Assembly: GCA_022706825.1 (NCBI GenBank)
Contig: JAKJBU010000006.1
Coordinates: 1-43,603, forward strand
DNA length: 43,603 nucleotides
Direction: 5' to 3'
From: Bacillota bacterium
Lineage (GTDB): Bacteria > Bacillota > Clostridia > Lutisporales > Lutisporaceae
The translations under genes and the position numbers were made by a program. A model generated the notes under the pieces. It worked only from the letters and a program-made list of their open reading frames with translations, was not told the DNA's origin and made no database searches. Positions 40,098 to 43,603 of this stretch are shown piece after piece. Position 1 is the stretch's first letter, and every line of letters begins with the position of its first letter.

Positions 40098-42740
40098 TTA
40101 CTTCTGGCTGTATTCACCCATTTTATCCTTAATGGTTGCCTGTGCTGCTGCTAACCTTGCTATCGGCACTCTGAAAGGTGAACAGGATACATAATTAAGC
40201 CCAACCCTATGGCAGAATTCAACGGATGCAGGGTCCCCGCCGTGCTCACCGCAGATACCCAGCTTAATATCCGGCCTGGTCTTCCTGCCAAGGTCTACCG
40301 CCATCTTTACCAGCTTTCCAACTCCATTCTGATCGAGAGTCTGGAATGGATCCTGGTCGAATATGCCTTTTTTTAGATACTCCTCTATGAACTTGCCTGC
40401 ATCGTCCCTTGAGAAGCCATAGGCCATCTGTGTAAGGTCATTTGTACCGAAGGAGAAGAATTCGGCTGTCTTTGCTATTTCATCAGCAGTCACAGCTCCT
40501 CTGGGTACCTCAATCATTGTTCCGTACAGATACTCAAGCTTGATTCCAGATTCGGCTATAACCTTATCGGCAGTCTGCCTTACAACCTTCTCAATATACT
40601 CAAGCTCTTTCAGTTCACCTACCAAAGGTATCATTATTTCAGGATGGACATCTATGCCCTTATTCTTTTTAACCTCAACTGCAGCTTCAATTATTGCCCT
40701 TGCCTGCATTTCAGCCAGTTCGGGATATGTTACCGCCAATCGGCAGCCCCTGTGCCCCAGCATCGGGTTGACTTCATGAAGGCTTTCAACCCTTGCTTTA
40801 AGCTTTCCAAATTCGATATCCATTGTCTTTGCCAGTTCTTTGATATCTTCGTCTTCCTGGGGAAGGAACTCATGGAGCGGCGGATCCAAAAGCCTTATGG
40901 TAACAGGCCTTTCTTCCATTGCTTCAAATATTCCGATGAAATCCTCTCTCTGCATTGGAAGAAGCTTTGCCAATGCGACTTTTCTTTGCTCCACTGTCTC
41001 GGATATAATCATTTCTCTTACCGCTGCTATTCTGTCTTCACTGAAGAACATATGCTCAGTACGGCAAAGGCCGATTCCTTCTGCTCCGAATTTCACAGCC
41101 TGCTCCGCATCCTTCGGTGTATCTGCATTAGTCCTCACCTTAAGCCTTCTTACTTCATCAGCCCAGGACATAAGAGTTGCGAAATGTCCTGACATTTCCG
41201 GCTCTTTTGTCGGGATAACCCCCTCATAGACATAACCGGTGCTGCCGTTTAAGGATATGTAGTCTCCTTCTTTGTATACCTTGCCGTTAGCCACAAACTG
41301 CTTCAATTCTTCACTTACCTTTAAACCTTCGCAGCCCGCTACGCAGCACTTGCCCATTCCTCTTGCCACAACAGCTGCATGAGAGGTCATTCCTCCTCTT
41401 GCAGTCAGTATTCCCTTAGCCATTGCCATTCCTTCAATATCTTCAGGAGATGTTTCAAGCCTTACAAGTATTACTTTTTCGCCGTTTTTTGATGCTTCAA
41501 CTGCATCGGCCGCTGTGAAGTATGCTTTCCCCGAAGCAGCTCCCGGTGAAGCCGGAAGTCCTTTTGCTATTGATAATGCCTTTTTGAGTGCAGCTGAGTC
41601 AAAGTTTGGATGCAACAGTTGGTCAAGCTGTGCCGGCTCTACTCTCAATACCGCTTCTTCCTTGGTTATTTTGCCTTCCTCAACAAGCTCAACGGCGACT
41701 CTGAGAGCTGCAGCAGTTGTCCTCTTCCCGTTTCGTGTCTGAAGCATGAAAAGCTTGCCCTTTTCTATAGTGAATTCTATATCCTGCATATCTCTGTAAT
41801 GATTCTCCAGGAGATTTGCCACACTTATGAACTGGTCATAAACCTCCTGATTTATTTCGCTGAGCTTTTCAATGGTCTGAGGTGTCCTTATCCCTGCGAC
41901 AACGTCTTCACCCTGTGCATTCATCAAAAATTCTCCGAATATCTTCTTTTCTCCCGTTGCAGGATTTCTTGTGAAAGCAACACCTGTTCCGCAGTCATTC
42001 CCCATATTTCCAAATACCATTGACTGTACATTAACAGCCGTACCCAGGTTCCCGGGTATGTTGTTCATGGCCCTGTATATTATTGCTCTTTCATTATTCC
42101 AGGACCTAAAAACTGCTGTTACAGCCAGCAGCAGCTGATCCTTCGGATTCTGAGGAAATCCCTCGCCCTTCTCCGCCTTGTAGATACTCTTGAACTTCTC
42201 TACTACTTCCTTCAAGTCGGAAGCTGTAAGGTCGGTATCGTATTTTGCACCCTTTTCTTCCTTTATTTCATCAAGTACTCTTTCGAATTTTGACTTGGGA
42301 ATCTCCATTACAACATCGCTGAACATCTGTATGAACCTTCTGTAGCTATCCATTGCAAATCTTTCATTGTCAGTGATGTCTTTTACAGTCTTGACAACCT
42401 CATCATTCAAACCAAGATTGAGAATTGTATCCATCATGCCGGGCATTGAAAACTTCGCACCGGATCTTACCGATACAAGCAGAGGATTGCTTCCTCCGCC
42501 GAAAGTCTTTCCCGTTGTGGCTTCAAGATCTGTAAGCTTTTCCATTATCTCATCAATAAGTTCGCTCCAAAGCTGCTCCCCTTTGTTGTAATACTCATTG
42601 CAAGCCTCTGTAGTTATAGTAAACCCCGGAGGTACCGGCAGCCCTATATTGCTCATTTCCGCCAAATTGGCACCCTTGCCTCCCAAGAGGTCTTTCATTG
42701 AAGCTTTTCCTTCTTTAAAATTATAAACATACTTCTTCAT
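40098..42740 (-). CDS. ppdK: Pyruvate, phosphate dikinase
   Basis: An 880-residue enzyme of full family length. The N-terminal ATP-grasp domain (about 1-340, with GGKGANLAEM and the R92 region SVRSGAK) is followed by the swivelling phosphohistidine domain with T452-S453-H454 in GGMTSHAAVVARG, and the C-terminal pyruvate barrel (about 510-880) with GLCRTEHMF and GICGEHGGDP. It converts pyruvate, ATP and phosphate to phosphoenolpyruvate, AMP and pyrophosphate reversibly; many anaerobes use it in glycolysis. T452 is the expected target of the regulatory kinase encoded just upstream, whose gene it overlaps by four bases. Confidence 0.97.
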   Translation of the reverse strand: MKKYVYNFKEGKASMKDLLGGKGANLAEMSNIGLPVPPGFTITTEACNEYYNKGEQLWSELIDEIMEKLTDLEATTGKTFGGGSNPLLVSVRSGAKFSMPGMMDTILNLGLNDEVVKTVKDITDNERFAMDSYRRFIQMFSDVVMEIPKSKFERVLDEIKEEKGAKYDTDLTASDLKEVVEKFKSIYKAEKGEGFPQNPKDQLLLAVTAVFRSWNNERAIIYRAMNNIPGNLGTAVNVQSMVFGNMGNDCGTGVAFTRNPATGEKKIFGEFLMNAQGEDVVAGIRTPQTIEKLSEINQEVYDQFISVANLLENHYRDMQDIEFTIEKGKLFMLQTRNGKRTTAAALRVAVELVEEGKITKEEAVLRVEPAQLDQLLHPNFDSAALKKALSIAKGLPASPGAASGKAYFTAADAVEASKNGEKVILVRLETSPEDIEGMAMAKGILTARGGMTSHAAVVARGMGKCCVAGCEGLKVSEELKQFVANGKVYKEGDYISLNGSTGYVYEGVIPTKEPEMSGHFATLMSWADEVRRLKVRTNADTPKDAEQAVKFGAEGIGLCRTEHMFFSEDRIAAVREMIISETVEQRKVALAKLLPMQREDFIGIFEAMEERPVTIRLLDPPLHEFLPQEDEDIKELAKTMDIEFGKLKARVESLHEVNPMLGHRGCRLAVTYPELAEMQARAIIEAAVEVKKNKGIDVHPEIMIPLVGELKELEYIEKVVRQTADKVIAESGIKLEYLYGTMIEVPRGAVTADEIAKTAEFFSFGTNDLTQMAYGFSRDDAGKFIEEYLKKGIFDQDPFQTLDQNGVGKLVKMAVDLGRKTRPDIKLGICGEHGGDPASVEFCHRVGLNYVSCSPFRVPIARLAAAQATIKDKMGEYSQK

Positions 42741-43555
42741 TCCTGTTCTGCCTCCTTTAATATTTGAAGTATTGTATTTGCTGTCTCCTCAATTGCCTTA
42801 TCGGTTACGTCAACTATTCTGCAACCAATTTTGTTCATGATTTCCTCAGCATATTTATGCTCATAGGCTATTCTTTCCTTGCTGGCATAATTCGCCTGGT
42901 CGCTTAGCCCATGAGATTTCAACCTTTCCAGTCGTATAGGATTAAGTTGGTCTGTACTTATTACCAAACCAATTATTTTCTTCGGCGATATTTCAAAAAG
43001 CTCCTTGGGCGGCTTTACTTCCGGCATCAGCGGTATATTTGCCACTTTTAAATTCTTGGTTGCCAAAAACATACCCAGAGGGGTTTTGGAAGTCCTGGAA
43101 ATACCCAGCAGCACCAGGTCTGCCTTCTTGATGCCTCTCGGATCCTTGCAGTCATCATATTTTACCGCAAATTCCACGGCTTCTATCTTGCTGAAGTATT
43201 CATCATCAAGCTTTCTTGCCGCGCCCGGGATATCAGTCGGATGCTGTCCTGTAACTTTGGCGATTGCCTCTACAGCCGGCCCCATTATGTCAACACAGAT
43301 AATATTATGCATAGCCGCCTGTTCAGTAAGATACTTCCTGAGCTCAGGCACAACAAGAGTGAACATTATTATACTGTCCAGGTCTTTGGCCTCACTGATA
43401 ACTTCCTGTATGCTCTCTATCTCGGTAACATACGGTATCCATCTGATCCTGATTTCACATTCGGGATACTGGGCGGATGCGGCTTTTGCCACTTGTTCCG
43501 CAGTCTCACCTATTGAATCTGATATCACAAATATTACTGCCCTGTTTTTATTCAT
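42737..43555 (-). CDS. PPDK regulatory protein (kinase/pyrophosphorylase, DUF299)
   Basis: A 272-residue bifunctional regulator. The start VIFVISDSIGETAEQVAKAA and the P-loop GISRTSKTP at 151-159 are the family signatures. It inactivates pyruvate phosphate dikinase by ADP-dependent phosphorylation of its active-site Thr and reactivates it by phosphate-dependent removal. Overlap with ppdK keeps the two in proportion and makes the target clear. AGGGGGATATT precedes the start. Related proteins (YqfL in Bacillus, PpsR in E. coli) control PEP synthase instead where ppdK is absent. Confidence 0.95.
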   Translation of the reverse strand: MNKNRAVIFVISDSIGETAEQVAKAASAQYPECEIRIRWIPYVTEIESIQEVISEAKDLDSIIMFTLVVPELRKYLTEQAAMHNIICVDIMGPAVEAIAKVTGQHPTDIPGAARKLDDEYFSKIEAVEFAVKYDDCKDPRGIKKADLVLLGISRTSKTPLGMFLATKNLKVANIPLMPEVKPPKELFEISPKKIIGLVISTDQLNPIRLERLKSHGLSDQANYASKERIAYEHKYAEEIMNKIGCRIVDVTDKAIEETANTILQILKEAEQE

Positions 43556-43603
43556 AATATCCCCCTAACCTATTGCTTATATAAATCATATAGCAGTTTA
43601 GTC

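Overview
The window looks like chromosome from an anaerobic, endospore-forming member of the Clostridia (Bacillota). The evidence is a gerA/gerK-type germinant receptor operon, two spore-coat loci, three secreted proteins with S-layer-homology (SLH) or SLH-like segments, ECF vitamin-transporter S components, a pyruvate phosphate dikinase with its regulator, strong AGGAGG ribosome sites and moderate-to-low GC. I see no rRNA, tRNA, CRISPR array, phage or intact transposase gene.

Layout. 1-477: a broken secreted-protein gene at the left edge. 834-4957: a membrane protein, then a two-gene drug-type ABC exporter facing a TetR regulator across a shared, palindrome-bearing promoter region. 5112-7642: a CapA-family protein behind a good sigma-E-type promoter, and a MATE exporter. 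7824-9736: a small coat-protein pair, then a FAD oxidoreductase coupled to a tiny zinc-ribbon protein. 9964-15418: a processive glycosyltransferase with its own terminator, then a four-gene germination operon. 15439-20781: a CotF-like coat protein and a 1610-residue SLH-like/Ig-repeat surface protein. 21204-21914: promoter, tetrahydrofolate riboswitch, an RBS-occluding switch hairpin and the folate transporter gene folT. 22150-24947: a LysM protein and an SLH-GH18 glycosidase whose stop codons share one CTAG. 25143-29728: a second ECF S component, an unknown protein, an RluF-like pseudouridine synthase and a YcdB/SLH protein. 29815-31754: a reductase and thiolase pair. 32027-34821: a two-component system facing a secreted DUF2680-like protein. 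34888-36188: three tandem related small proteins of unknown function with nearly identical duplicated upstream elements. 36334-38019: two-subunit aconitase X with a three-site operator candidate. 38347-43555: homoserine dehydrogenase, a tautomerase, ppdK and its regulatory kinase.

Themes. Much of the window serves the cell or spore surface (SLH proteins, coat proteins, LysM and GH18 proteins, polysaccharide synthesis, germination). Four intergenic gaps carry the same long palindrome built around GGGGACGTTTCTCC; these look like REP-type dispersed elements, and at least two double as terminators. The most novel-looking parts are the 34888-36279 cluster and the regulatory region of the aconitase X operon. 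The best-defined regulatory element is the THF riboswitch. All functional calls come from reading motifs; no database search was run.
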